From contig JAHJHI010000050.1 of assembly GCA_018824085.1 (NCBI GenBank), positions 94,348-158,347 of the forward strand: a stretch of DNA of 64,000 nucleotides. Reading direction: 5' to 3'. This document shows positions 16,559 to 25,098 of the stretch, piece after piece (positions within the stretch are counted from its first letter, which is position 1; each line of letters begins with the position of its first letter). The position numbers were made by a program, and so were the translations under genes. The stretch is from Gammaproteobacteria bacterium. Its GTDB lineage: Bacteria > Pseudomonadota > Gammaproteobacteria > Burkholderiales > Rhodocyclaceae. The notes below the pieces were generated by a model. It searched no databases, was not told where the DNA came from, and saw only the letters and a program-made list of their open reading frames with translations.

Positions 16559-18329
16559 TCGCCGCGGCGCGCCGTTCGCCGGTCTGCAGCCGCCACAGCG
16601 CGGCATAGATGCCGTCGTGCTCGAGCAGCGCCTCGTGCGTGCCCGACTCCGCAATGCGGCCTGCGTCGATGACGTGGATCGCGTCGGCGTGGCGCACGGT
16701 GGACAGCCGGTGCGCGACGATGAGCGTCGTGCGCCCAACCACCAGCCGCTCCAGCGAGCGCTGGATGGCGGCTTCGGTTTCGTTGTCCACGGCCGACGTC
16801 GCTTCGTCCAGCACCAGTATCGGCGGGTCTTTCAGGATGGCGCGCGCCAGCGCGAGCCGCTGGCGCTGTCCGCCGGACAGGCGCATGCCGCGCTCGCCAA
16901 CCTGCGTGTCATACCCCTGCGGCAAGGCTTCGATGAAGTCATGCGCCTCGGCCGACCTTGCCGCCTCGATCACTGCCTCGCGTGTCGCGTCAGGCATGCC
17001 GTAGGCAATGTTCTGCGCGACCGACGCGTCGGCCAGGAAGGTGTCCTGCGCAACGTAGCCGATGGCCCGGCGCAGGTCCTGCAGATTCAGTTCGCCGATC
17101 GGCGCGCCGTCGAGCAGCACGACGCCCCGCTGCGGCTCGTAGAAGCGCAGCAGCAGCTTGATCAGCGTGCTTTTCCCGCCACCGGTACTGCCGACGAAAG
17201 CCACGCTGCGCCCGGCGCCGATGCGCAGCTCGATGTCGTCGAGCGCCGGACGCGTCGCGCCCTCGTAGGCGAAGGTCACGCCTTCGAACGCGAGCTCGCC
17301 GCGCACGCTGTCCCGCGGCAATTGTCGGCCGTCATACGGAATGTTCACCGGCGTCTGCAGCAGGTTCATCACACGCTCGATGGACGACATGGAACGCTGG
17401 TAGAGGTCGGTCAGGTCGGCCAGCCGGGTCAGTGGCCACAGCAGGCGCTGCGTCAGATAGACCAGCACCGAGTAGCTGCCGACGCCGATTTCGCCATTGA
17501 GCGCCATGAAACCGCCATACAGCAGCGTCACCGTGAAACCGGCAAGGATGGCCATGCGGATGACCGGCGTGATCGCCGCGGACAGCCGGATCGCCTCGCC
17601 GTTGCGTGCCCGGTAGTCGTCGGACCCCTGCTCGATATGGCGGGCCTCGTAGTCCTCCGCGGCGTACGCCTTCACCGTCGCAATGCCCTGGATGTTGTTG
17701 TTCAGCCGCGCGGCCAGCGCGCCGGCCGCCTCGCGCACGGCACCGTAACGCGGTGCGAGCCGGCGCTGGAACCAGAACGCGCCGTACAGGATGAGTGGCA
17801 CCGGCACCAGCGCGAGCGCGGCCAGTTCATGCGTCAGCACGAAAAACACGCCGCCCACCATCAGCGAGCCGACGAACACCTGGATGAGGTCGTTCGCGCC
17901 ACCGTTGAGGAAGCGCTCCATCTGATTGATGTCCTCGTTCAGCACGGCCAGCAGGTTGCCGCTGCGGTTGCGTTCGAAATAGGCCATGTCCAGGCGCTGC
18001 ACATGACGGTAGGCCTCCATGCGCAGGTCGTGCTGGAGATTCTGCGCGAGCGCGCGCCAGCGCACGTCGTACAGATACTGGAACAGCGATTCGCCGACCC
18101 ATACGCCGACGGTGATGAGCGCGAGCAGCACCAGTTGATCCTTCGGGTCGACGATGCCGGCGCGCGCGAGAAAGGAGGCCTTCTGGTTCACGACGACGTC
18201 GACCGCGACGCCGATCAGTATCTCCGGCAGCACGTCGAAGAACTTGTTCAGTACCGAATAGAGCGAAGCGATGCGCACGTCGCGCCGATAATTGCGGGCG
18301 TGCGAGAAGAGGCGGGACAGTGGATGCAT
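16545..18329 (-). CDS. ABC exporter, fused permease and ATPase (MsbA-like)
   Basis: A 594-residue half-transporter that should work as a homodimer in the inner membrane. The transmembrane domain (about residues 20-310) has six hydrophobic helices and the ERNRSGNLLAVLNEDINQMERF segment typical of type I exporters. The ATPase domain (about 350-580) has Walker A GSTGGGKST, Q-loop YVAQDTFLAD, signature LSGGQRQRLALARAIL, Walker B ILVLDEATSAVD and the H-loop HRLSTVRHAD. Substrate is unknown; lipids, drugs or peptides are all possible. ATG 18329 is preferred because the sequence upstream is not conserved-looking. The gene is monocistronic and convergent with the oxygenase-like gene. Confidence 0.88.
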   Translation of the reverse strand: MHPLSRLFSHARNYRRDVRIASLYSVLNKFFDVLPEILIGVAVDVVVNQKASFLARAGIVDPKDQLVLLALITVGVWVGESLFQYLYDVRWRALAQNLQHDLRMEAYRHVQRLDMAYFERNRSGNLLAVLNEDINQMERFLNGGANDLIQVFVGSLMVGGVFFVLTHELAALALVPVPLILYGAFWFQRRLAPRYGAVREAAGALAARLNNNIQGIATVKAYAAEDYEARHIEQGSDDYRARNGEAIRLSAAITPVIRMAILAGFTVTLLYGGFMALNGEIGVGSYSVLVYLTQRLLWPLTRLADLTDLYQRSMSSIERVMNLLQTPVNIPYDGRQLPRDSVRGELAFEGVTFAYEGATRPALDDIELRIGAGRSVAFVGSTGGGKSTLIKLLLRFYEPQRGVVLLDGAPIGELNLQDLRRAIGYVAQDTFLADASVAQNIAYGMPDATREAVIEAARSAEAHDFIEALPQGYDTQVGERGMRLSGGQRQRLALARAILKDPPILVLDEATSAVDNETEAAIQRSLERLVVGRTTLIVAHRLSTVRHADAIHVIDAGRIAESGTHEALLEHDGIYAALWRLQTGERRAAAITAG

Positions 18330-18526
18330 GGCAGTTCGGGCAACGGGACGGACGGAATGCCGCGCGGCCGGTCCGGCGGCGAGCGCCATGATGACAGACA
18401 TGTCCGCGCGCGGGCGTTCCGGTGTGTGCCGTACAGCCGCGCAACGCACGCGTCGATACGCGGCACAATTGACGCTCCCGGCGCGCCTTGCGAGCGCGAC
18501 ATGCCGCATGGAGGATGGACATCGAC

Positions 18527-19051
18527 ATGAATCAGATACTCGTGGTGCCCGGCCTGAACGGCAGCGGGCCCGACCACTGGCAGAGCTGGATCGAGCCGCT
18601 GCTCGGTGCCGATCGCGTGGAGCAGGCCGACTGGTCCGCGCCGGACATCGACCTGTGGTCGGCGCGGGTCGAGCAGGAAATCCGCCGCCGTCCGGTACCG
18701 GTGTGGCTGGTGGCGCACAGCTTCGGCTGCCTCGCATCCGCAGTGGCTGCGCGTCGCGTGCCGGATCGCGTCGCGGGCGTGCTGTGGGTCGCGCCGGCCA
18801 ATCCCGGAAAGTTCGGCGTGACCGACCGCATCCCGGTGGACGCCTTCGCCTTCCCGTCCGTGATGGCGGCCAGCCGGAACGACCCGTGGATGAGCTATCC
18901 GTGCGCCGCGAACTGGGCCGGACGCTGGGGCGCCCGCCTGGTGGACCTCGGGCCGGCGGGCCACGTCAACAGCGAGTCCGGCTTCGGCCCGTGGCCCGAC
19001 GGTGTCGCGCTGTTCCGTGCGCTGCAGAACGAGAACGGCGCGGCGGTCTGA
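18527..19051 (+). CDS. RBBP9/YdeN-family serine hydrolase
   Basis: A 174-residue compact alpha/beta hydrolase. It opens with QILVVPGLNGSGPDHWQSW, the family signature at the oxyanion strand, then AHSFGC with the nucleophile serine, SRNDPWM with the catalytic aspartate, and AGHVNSESGFGPWP with the catalytic histidine. Members of this family (RBBP9, YdeN) are small serine hydrolases of unsettled physiological substrate. ATG 18527 is preferred; a GGAGG lies about 12 bases upstream. It is convergent with the PAS chemoreceptor gene. Confidence 0.8.
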   Translation: MNQILVVPGLNGSGPDHWQSWIEPLLGADRVEQADWSAPDIDLWSARVEQEIRRRPVPVWLVAHSFGCLASAVAARRVPDRVAGVLWVAPANPGKFGVTDRIPVDAFAFPSVMAASRNDPWMSYPCAANWAGRWGARLVDLGPAGHVNSESGFGPWPDGVALFRALQNENGAAV

Positions 19052-19072
19052 GAGCCGCAGCCCCGCCCGGGT

Positions 19073-20137
19073 TCAGACCGTCGCCGGGTCGACCACGGTC
19101 CCCTGCCCTTCGGCCATCTTGACGATTTCGCTGGTGGCGTTCGACGTCTGCAGCGCGAGCTTGCCCACTTCCTCGGCCACCACGGCAAAACCGCGGCCGA
19201 CCTCGCCTGCGCGCGCCGCCTCGATGCTGGCATTCAGCGCCAGCAGATTCGTGCGCTTCGAAATTTCATTGATGACGCCGGAGATCGACAGTATCTGCTG
19301 CATGCTGTCCTCCATCTTCGCGCGCTGCGCGGCCTGCAGTTCCTGCGCCTGGCGCTCGTCGCTGATGTCGCGCAGGGCGCCGGCCGAACACAGCGCCCGT
19401 CCTTCGGCGTCGCGCACCGTCTCGGCGCGCTCGCGCAGCCAGATGTAGCCGCGCGTCGCGTGACGCAGGCGGTACTCGCAGACATAGGGCGTGCGTCCGC
19501 TGGTGTCGGCAAGGTGGCTGTTGTAGGCGTCGATGACGCGTGACTTGTCGTCCGGATGCAGCACCTCGAGCCAGCTGTCCCAGGTGTCGGGGAAGTCTTC
19601 CGTTCGCTTGCATCCGAGCAGGCTGCGGAACTGGCTGGACCAGCGCACCTGATTGTCCGGGTGCTCCGGATCGCCATCGACGAGCGTGTAGGTCCACGTC
19701 CCTTCGGTCAGCGCCGACTGCGCCAGATCGCGCTGCGCGATGGAGCCCTGCAGATCGCTCAGCGTCTGTTCCGCGCGCGCGCAGCGTTCGCGCAACGCCG
19801 ACAGTTCATGCGCCGACTGTTCCAGTTCGGCGCGCAGCGGAGCCGCTTCTGCGGCGCGCACGCGCACGTCGTCCTGCAGCCGGGCAAGTTCGTCCGGCAG
19901 CGCGCGCAAGGTCTCAAGCTCCGCCTGCAGCCGCGCCTCGCGCGCCGCGATGGCCTGCAGCACGCCAGCAACTGGCGGCGGCACCCCGGCCGGTGGCCGT
20001 GCCAGGGCCGCGCTGCCGTCGCGGCACTCCGAGAGAACGGATACGAGTTCTTTCAATGCCTGTCGAGAGCGGAACAGACCCAGCATGGCGAACATCCTTT
20101 CAGCGAAATTGACGACCGTAGAAGGCATGTCGGACAT
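19073..20137 (-). CDS. Soluble PAS-containing chemoreceptor with short signalling domain
   Basis: 354 residues with no transmembrane segment. Order: a coiled-coil N-terminus (about 1-140, long runs of Ala, Glu, Leu, Arg), one PAS domain (about 160-270; [23 protein letters not shown] and [17 protein letters not shown]), then a short MCP region with the hairpin tip [35 protein letters not shown]. The protein ends only about 30 residues after the tip, so the usual long methylation helices are absent. It probably senses a cytoplasmic or redox cue through PAS. Start ATG 20137; TTG 20161 is an alternative. Confidence 0.82.
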   Translation of the reverse strand: MSDMPSTVVNFAERMFAMLGLFRSRQALKELVSVLSECRDGSAALARPPAGVPPPVAGVLQAIAAREARLQAELETLRALPDELARLQDDVRVRAAEAAPLRAELEQSAHELSALRERCARAEQTLSDLQGSIAQRDLAQSALTEGTWTYTLVDGDPEHPDNQVRWSSQFRSLLGCKRTEDFPDTWDSWLEVLHPDDKSRVIDAYNSHLADTSGRTPYVCEYRLRHATRGYIWLRERAETVRDAEGRALCSAGALRDISDERQAQELQAAQRAKMEDSMQQILSISGVINEISKRTNLLALNASIEAARAGEVGRGFAVVAEEVGKLALQTSNATSEIVKMAEGQGTVVDPATV

Positions 20138-20257
20138 GTGCCGCCCACCTTTAGCGTTCAATCGAAATTACTTCACGACTCGGGTCGATAATCAAATTCA
20201 AGTCTAAGCAATGCACTTTTTATTATTTTCAGGAATTAACGAGTTTTTGTGCGCTGA

Positions 20258-20726
20258 GTGGCCCGATTCCACGAGGCACTTCGCATGCACGCCGCCGCTC
20301 CCGTTCCGCCGCTCCCGTTCCACTCATGGCATCACGCGGCCATCGTGCCGGCGGGTCACCCGCTGGCAGGCATGGAGCGGCTCAGCCTGGACGCGATTGC
20401 CGAGTATCCGGTGGTGACCTATCACGGGGCGGGCCGGCATGGACGAAACGTTCGCGCAGGCCGGGCTGGCGCCGGACCTGATCAAGACCTGTGTTGAACT
20501 GGGACTGGGCGTCGGCATCGTCGCATCGCTCGCATTCGATGCCGTGCGCGACGCCGGCCTGACGCGGCTGGCGAGCGAGCACCTGTTCCGCCGGAACGCC
20601 TCGCTCATCGCATTGCGGCGCAGGCGCCACCTGCGCAGCTACGCCTACCGCTTCATCGAGCTTTGCGAATCTTCACTCACCGAAACATCGGTGAAGGCTG
20701 CACCGCGCCCGGCCGCGGAGCCGTGA
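20258..20726 (+). pseudogene. Broken CysB-like LysR regulator, C-terminal remnant
   Basis: Only the effector-binding half of a CysB/Cbl-type LysR regulator can be read, in two frames. Frame one (about 20310-20440): LPFHSWHHAAIVPAGHPLAG...EYPVVTYHGAGRHG. Frame two (20439-20726): MDETFAQAGLAP followed by DLIKTCVELGLGVGIVASLAFDAV and LRSYAYRFIELC. In CysB these parts are joined by about ten more residues, so a short deletion with a frame change has occurred near 20437. The helix-turn-helix half is missing, and a 14-bp tandem duplication (20294-20321) disturbs the frame further upstream. Confidence 0.8.
20294..20321. repeat. 14-bp tandem duplication
   Basis: GCCGCTCCCGTTCC is present twice head to tail (20294-20307 and 20308-20321) inside the CysB-like remnant. 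Fourteen is not a multiple of three, so one copy shifts the frame; it looks like replication slippage in a decaying gene. Confidence 0.8.
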
Positions 20727-20844
20727 ACGCACGAACCGGGCGCACCGCAACGGGCGCCCGGAAAGTGGTCGCAGTCCGGATCGCAACGAGCAATGCAGGG
20801 CACTGCACGCCGTCGCAAAACGGTCTGCGTTCGGTGGGGGCTGC

Positions 20845-21168
20845 TCAGGACCCGCGCAGCCCCTGGCGCAGCGAACTCTGCAGCGCCGATGTTTCACGAT
20901 GCAGCGCCATCATGCGTTCCGACAGCGCCAGCAAGTAATCCTCCATCATGCGCGACAGCTCGCGCACCGACTGGTTGGGCGATCCGGACGACGCACGGGT
21001 GGCGTCAATGCGCACCTGCAGATCGCGCAGGACAGCCTGTTTGTCCGGCGGACACGTACTGATGAAATTCTCGATCACACGCCGCCTCTCCGCGAAGTAG
21101 GCCTGGGGATCGGCATCTGCCAGTTCCTTCCAGGCATCAAAATCAAAGTCCTGTGGTTCGTTCGACAA
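20845..21168 (-). CDS. DUF3135-like small cytoplasmic protein
   Basis: A 107-residue acidic, helical protein beginning MSNEPQDFDFDAWKELADADPQAYFAERR. The DFDAWxxLAxxDPxAFExxR opening and a length near 100 are characteristic of DUF3135, a family without known function. No membrane segment or catalytic motif is visible. It lies 60 bases downstream of the 116-residue unknown protein on the same strand, and both are probably transcribed from the sigma-28-like promoter at 21628-21654. This suggests a link to motility. Confidence 0.65.
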   Translation of the reverse strand: MSNEPQDFDFDAWKELADADPQAYFAERRRVIENFISTCPPDKQAVLRDLQVRIDATRASSGSPNQSVRELSRMMEDYLLALSERMMALHRETSALQSSLRQGLRGS

Positions 21169-21228
21169 CCTGTTTCCTCCGCCGTAATCGCTGATGTCTA
21201 CGGCGATTGAAGCACGACAGACGAGGAC

Positions 21229-21579
21229 TTATCGCGGCAGGGTTTCACGCGCGGCAACGAGACGCGCCGCCTGCTCGACGCCCTGGTAGGCCAGCTGGCC
21301 GGACAGGTCCGGGCACAGCGCGTCGGTATTGACCATGTCGAGCGTCGTCTGCACCCAGGCACGGACCTCCTGCGCCCGCATGAACAGGCCGCGCGCGTCA
21401 GCGTCGACAGCTTCGTCGGCCAGGCTCAGGGCGGTCACCATGGCTTCGTTGCCGAGCGCCTCGATGGAAGTCATCAGACGCATGATTTCGGCGTGATGCG
21501 CCTGCACGCTGGCAGCGGGCAGCAGTGCTGCGGCGGGAAACGGCGATGAAATCGGCTGGATCAGGGTGGCTTCGGCCAT
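21229..21579 (-). CDS. Uncharacterised 116-aa protein in the chemotaxis block
   Basis: I do not recognise this protein. It has a short, hydrophobic-leaning N-terminus (ISSPFPAAALLPAASVQ), then mostly helical sequence with HHAEIMRLMTSIEALGNEAMVTALSLADEAVDADARGLFMRAQEVRAWVQTTLD, and it ends in a basic helix. No signal peptide, membrane helix or catalytic motif is convincing. AGGGAG is placed correctly before ATG 21579. It follows cheA after an intrinsic terminator and has its own promoter that is one of the best sigma-28 matches in the window, which ties it to flagellar or chemotactic function by inference. Confidence 0.7.
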   Translation of the reverse strand: MAEATLIQPISSPFPAAALLPAASVQAHHAEIMRLMTSIEALGNEAMVTALSLADEAVDADARGLFMRAQEVRAWVQTTLDMVNTDALCPDLSGQLAYQGVEQAARLVAARETLPR

Positions 21580-21627
21580 GGTTTGACTCCCTCGGTAGCG
21601 GTCGGCGAAATGCCGGGGTATGAGACC

Positions 21628-21654
21628 TTATCGACCGAATTGAGTAGGTCTTTA
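21628..21654 (-). promoter_or_regulatory. Strong sigma-28-like promoter for the 116-aa protein gene
   Basis: Minus strand: TAAAGACC (21654-21647), 11-base spacer, GTCGATAA (21635-21628). The enterobacterial FliA consensus is TAAAGTTT-N11-GCCGATAA, so the -35 core TAAAG is exact and the -10 matches 7 of 8. It ends 48 bases before ATG 21579. Confidence 0.75.
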
Positions 21655-21697
21655 GGGTTAGAGAGATTGCACGGCGAACCGTCCGAAAAGCGGTGCT

Positions 21698-21736
21698 GGA
21701 AAAGGAAAAGCCCGCGCGCCTTTCGGCAGCGCGGGC
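21698..21736 (-). terminator. Intrinsic terminator of the cheVVYZA operon
   Basis: Minus strand: GCCCGCGC/GCGCGGGC stem (21710-21736) with an 11-base loop, followed by TTTTCCTTTTCC. It lies 26 bases past the cheA stop and separates the operon from the 116-aa protein gene. Confidence 0.85.
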
Positions 21737-21762
21737 GCTTGTCCCGAAGGCTTGCGGAACAA

Positions 21763-23655
21763 TCAGGCAGCGCGCGCTTCGGGGCTGATCAGGCTGGAGC
21801 GCGACACGCCGCGTGAATCACCGAGCGAGCCCAGCAATTCCTTCATGTCGAGGATGAGCACGATCTGGCCGTTGGACAGCGTGGTCACCCCGGCGACCCC
21901 CTTCGGACGGAAATCGTCCAGGCTCTTGATCACCGCGTCCTCGCGGCCGGCGAAGTTGTCGATCGCCAGGATGAAGGACGATTCGGCCGACTGCATCAGC
22001 ACGCCGTACTGCGGATAGTTTTTCTGCGGCCAGCCGAGCAGCCGCGCAAGCGGCATCACCGGCATCACGTCGCCGCGCACCACCATCGTCGCGCGACCAC
22101 CCACCTCCTGCACGTCTTCCTGCTGGATCGGCAGGATTTCGCGCACCATCGACAGCGGTACCGCGAAGTGCTGTTCGGCCAGGCGCACCAGCAGCACCGG
22201 CAGAATGGCCAGCGTCAGCGGCAGGGAAATCACGAAGGTCGTGCCCTTGCCCTGAATGGAGCGGATTTCGATCGAACCGTTGAGCTTCTGGATATTGGTC
22301 TTCACCACATCCATGCCGACCCCTCGACCCGACACGTCGGACACCGCAGCCGCCGTCGAGAAGCCGGGCAGGAACACGAGGTTCAGGCTGGCGCGCTCGT
22401 CCAGCGTGTTGGCTTCCTCGTCGGTGATCAGTCCCTTTTCAAGTGCCTTGGCACGCAGGCGTTCGGCATTCATGCCGTGGCCGTCGTCGGCCACCATGAT
22501 GACGATGTGGTCGCCTTCCTGGCGCGCTTCGAGACGCACGACCGACTTGCCGGGCTTGCCCTGGGCGATGCGTTCCTCGGGCTTTTCGACCCCGTGATCG
22601 ACCGCGTTGCGGATCAGGTGAATGATGGGATCCGACAGATCCTCGATCATCGTCTTGTCGATCTCGGTCTCTTCGCCGACCAGTGCAAGCTCCACGTCCT
22701 TGCCGAGGTTGCGTGCGAGATCGCGGGCGATGCGCGGGTATTTCTGAAACAGGCGGCCGATCGGCTGCATGCGGGTCTTCATCACCGCGTTCTGCAGATC
22801 GGACACCAGCAGGTCGAGCTGGCTGACGGCAGCGTCGAGCGCGTGCAGCGTTTCGTTGTCGTTCTTGCCGGCGAGGATGTCCGCACGCAGCGAGGTGAGA
22901 CGGTTCTTCGTCAGGCCGATCTCGCCCGACAGGTTCAGCACCTGGTCCAGACGCGAGGTATCGACGCGGATCGAGTTGTCGCGGCCCTTTTCGGCGTCGC
23001 GACGCCCGGTCGGCGCAGGCGCTCCCGGGCGGTCATTGGAACGCCGTCCGAAGGCGGCATTGACGACCGCGGCGACAGCGGCTTCGCCGTCGTTGGCCGA
23101 GCGCGCGGCCGCCGGTTCAGGCACGGCCTGGGGCGCCACCGGCACGACGCCGGTCACCGCCTGATGCAGCAGGTTCCAGTCGGGCTCGACGCCGGCAACG
23201 CCAGCCGGTGCGGCGGCTTTCTCGGCCGGCGCAGGGGCCGCTTCGGCCACTTCCTGTTCCAGTTCGCCCGCCAGCGCGGCGCGCAGGCGGGTCATCACAC
23301 CGGTGTCGGCGGGTGCCGGCAGCATGCCGCGCTCCAGCGCACCGAACATGTCCCGCACGATGCCGGTGGCGTCGAGAATGACGTCCATCAGTCCCGGCGT
23401 CACTTCCATGTCGCCGTTGCGCAGCTTGTCGAACAGGTTTTCCGTCAGGTGACACAGCGCAACCAGTTCAGCCGCGTTCAGGAACCCCGCACCGCCCTTG
23501 ATGGTGTGGAAGCCACGAAAGATCTCGTTCAGCAGTCCGCGGTCATTCGGGGTCTTTTCCAGATCGACCAGCTTGTTGTCCACGCCGGACAGCAGGTCGG
23601 TCGCTTCGACCAGAAAGTCCTGCAGCAGATCTTCCATTCCCTGAAAGTCACTCAT
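21763..23655 (-). CDS. cheA: Chemotaxis histidine kinase CheA
   Basis: 630 residues. P1 Hpt domain (1-105) with phosphorylated His50 in FRGFHTIKGGAGFL; dimerisation P3 (about 227-295); P4 ATPase (about 300-480) with N-box HLIRNAVDHGVE, G1 DDGHGMN and G2 GRGVGMDVV; CheW-like P5 (about 482-620). The stretch 115-226 between P1 and P3 is Ala/Pro-rich and shows no recognisable P2 (CheY-docking) domain. CheA phosphorylates CheY and CheB in response to receptor arrays. It is the last gene of the cheV-cheV-cheY-cheZ-cheA run, 144 bases after cheZ. Confidence 0.97.
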   Translation of the reverse strand: MSDFQGMEDLLQDFLVEATDLLSGVDNKLVDLEKTPNDRGLLNEIFRGFHTIKGGAGFLNAAELVALCHLTENLFDKLRNGDMEVTPGLMDVILDATGIVRDMFGALERGMLPAPADTGVMTRLRAALAGELEQEVAEAAPAPAEKAAAPAGVAGVEPDWNLLHQAVTGVVPVAPQAVPEPAAARSANDGEAAVAAVVNAAFGRRSNDRPGAPAPTGRRDAEKGRDNSIRVDTSRLDQVLNLSGEIGLTKNRLTSLRADILAGKNDNETLHALDAAVSQLDLLVSDLQNAVMKTRMQPIGRLFQKYPRIARDLARNLGKDVELALVGEETEIDKTMIEDLSDPIIHLIRNAVDHGVEKPEERIAQGKPGKSVVRLEARQEGDHIVIMVADDGHGMNAERLRAKALEKGLITDEEANTLDERASLNLVFLPGFSTAAAVSDVSGRGVGMDVVKTNIQKLNGSIEIRSIQGKGTTFVISLPLTLAILPVLLVRLAEQHFAVPLSMVREILPIQQEDVQEVGGRATMVVRGDVMPVMPLARLLGWPQKNYPQYGVLMQSAESSFILAIDNFAGREDAVIKSLDDFRPKGVAGVTTLSNGQIVLILDMKELLGSLGDSRGVSRSSLISPEARAA

Positions 23656-23799
23656 CGTTCGCTCCTGTGGCAGGCGGAACCACGCTGCTTCCGCACGCCC
23701 TCCTGCTTCTGTTGTTCCGGCCCCGCGGCATCAAGCGCCCGCGCGGCCGACCTTTTCCTGCCGTTTCATCCGGCCTGGGCCGTCCTGCCATCGACTGCG

Positions 23800-24663
23800 T
23801 CAGAAACCGAGGCTCTCCAGCAGGTCATCGACCTGTTCCTGATTGGACACCACGTCATCGCGGCCTTCCGCGTTGATCACCGGTCCGTTGAGCAGACCTT
23901 CGGGCGCACTGGCCCGCTTGGCCGCCGGCATGGATTCGATCAGCACCTGCACCAGACCGCTCTCAAGCTTTTGCGACATTTCCACGACTTTCTTGATGAC
24001 CTGACCGGTCAGATCCTGAAAGTCCTGCGCCATCATGATTTCGTTCAGCTGCGCCCGGGTGTCGCGGGCGAAACCCGGCACGTCGCCGAGGAAGGCACGG
24101 GTTTCACTCGCCAGAGCCTTGAATTCCTCCGGCGAAAGTTCGTTGCGGTAGAGCTTTTCCCAGCGGTCGTGCAGTCCGCTCGAACGGGCTTCTACGTCGT
24201 CCTGCAGCGGGATCGCGACATCGGTGGCGTTGAGCACGCGGCTCGCCGCCTTCTCGGTCATCTGCGCGACGTAGTTCAGGCGGCTGCGCGCGTCAGGCAT
24301 CTGGTTGGCGACCTCTTCCAGCGCGTCGTCGTAGCCGAGCTGGCGCAGCGTGTCGTGCAACTGGCGTGCGAGGTGGCCGACGCGGTTGAACACCGCGTCA
24401 CAGCTATGCTCGTCGGCGGCGGCCGCCGCTGCGGCATCCATTTCCCCCGACGCTTCGGGCACTTCGTGGGACGTCGCATACTCGTCGGACACGGACTCGA
24501 ACAACGCTTCGAGATCCGGGCCGTCACCACTGCCGTTGGCGCTGTTCGCGGCCTCCGCGACAACTTCAAGACGGACCTTCTGCGGTGTTTCCGAGGCAAT
24601 GCTGTCGAACAGGGCCTGCAAGTCGTCGGAATCGCCTGTTTCATCAACTTTCAGCTTCTTCAC
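23800..24663 (-). CDS. cheZ: CheY-P phosphatase CheZ
   Basis: 287 residues, longer than E. coli CheZ (214) because of an N-terminal extension of about 80 acidic and Ala-rich residues. The catalytic motif MAQDFQDLTGQVI gives Asp217 and Gln221, equivalent to E. coli Asp143 and Gln147. The C-terminal peptide QEQVDDLLESLGF is the CheY-binding tail. CheZ dephosphorylates CheY-P and ends the tumbling signal. Translation starts at GTG 24663 with GGGAG about nine bases upstream; the in-frame sequence allows no nearby ATG. It lies 22 bases after cheY. Confidence 0.95.
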   Translation of the reverse strand: MKKLKVDETGDSDDLQALFDSIASETPQKVRLEVVAEAANSANGSGDGPDLEALFESVSDEYATSHEVPEASGEMDAAAAAAADEHSCDAVFNRVGHLARQLHDTLRQLGYDDALEEVANQMPDARSRLNYVAQMTEKAASRVLNATDVAIPLQDDVEARSSGLHDRWEKLYRNELSPEEFKALASETRAFLGDVPGFARDTRAQLNEIMMAQDFQDLTGQVIKKVVEMSQKLESGLVQVLIESMPAAKRASAPEGLLNGPVINAEGRDDVVSNQEQVDDLLESLGF

Positions 24664-24685
24664 GATTTCATCTCCCGATGCCGAT

Positions 24686-25084
24686 TCACGCGGCCTTCTT
24701 GTCCATCTTCTCGAAAATCTTCGTCAGTTTTTCGCTCATCGTGCCGGCGGTGAAGGGTTTCACGATGTAGCCCGAGGCACCGGCCTGGGCTGCTTCGATG
24801 ATGTTTTCCTTCTTGGCCTCCGCCGTGATCATCAGCAGGGGAAGATTCTTCAGCGCCGGGTCGGCGCGGATGGCGCGCAGCAACTCGATGCCGGTCATGT
24901 TCGGCATGTTCCAGTCGGACACCACGAAATCGAACTCGCCGGCCTTGAGCTTCTGCAGTGCGATGACGCCGTCCTCGGCCTCTTCCACGTTGGTGAAGCC
25001 CAGCTCCTTGAGCAGGTTGCGGACGATGCGGCGCATCGTCGAAAAATCGTCGACTACAAGAAACTTCATCTTCGGATCTGACAT
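24686..25084 (-). CDS. cheY: Chemotaxis response regulator CheY
   Basis: A 132-residue single receiver domain. All functional residues fall at the E. coli numbers: Asp12 and Asp13 (metal), Asp57 (phosphoacceptor, in [12 protein letters not shown]), Thr87 and Lys109. CheY-P binds FliM at the flagellar switch and is dephosphorylated by the adjacent CheZ. It lies 14 bases after cheV and 22 before cheZ, clearly within the operon. Confidence 0.98.
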   Translation of the reverse strand: MSDPKMKFLVVDDFSTMRRIVRNLLKELGFTNVEEAEDGVIALQKLKAGEFDFVVSDWNMPNMTGIELLRAIRADPALKNLPLLMITAEAKKENIIEAAQAGASGYIVKPFTAGTMSEKLTKIFEKMDKKAA

Positions 25085-25098
25085 GGCCTACCTCCGTC

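Noticed and set aside
20184..20191. GTCGATAA on the plus strand as a sigma-28 promoter
   Set aside because: No -35 at the right spacing, and it would only drive the CysB-like remnant.
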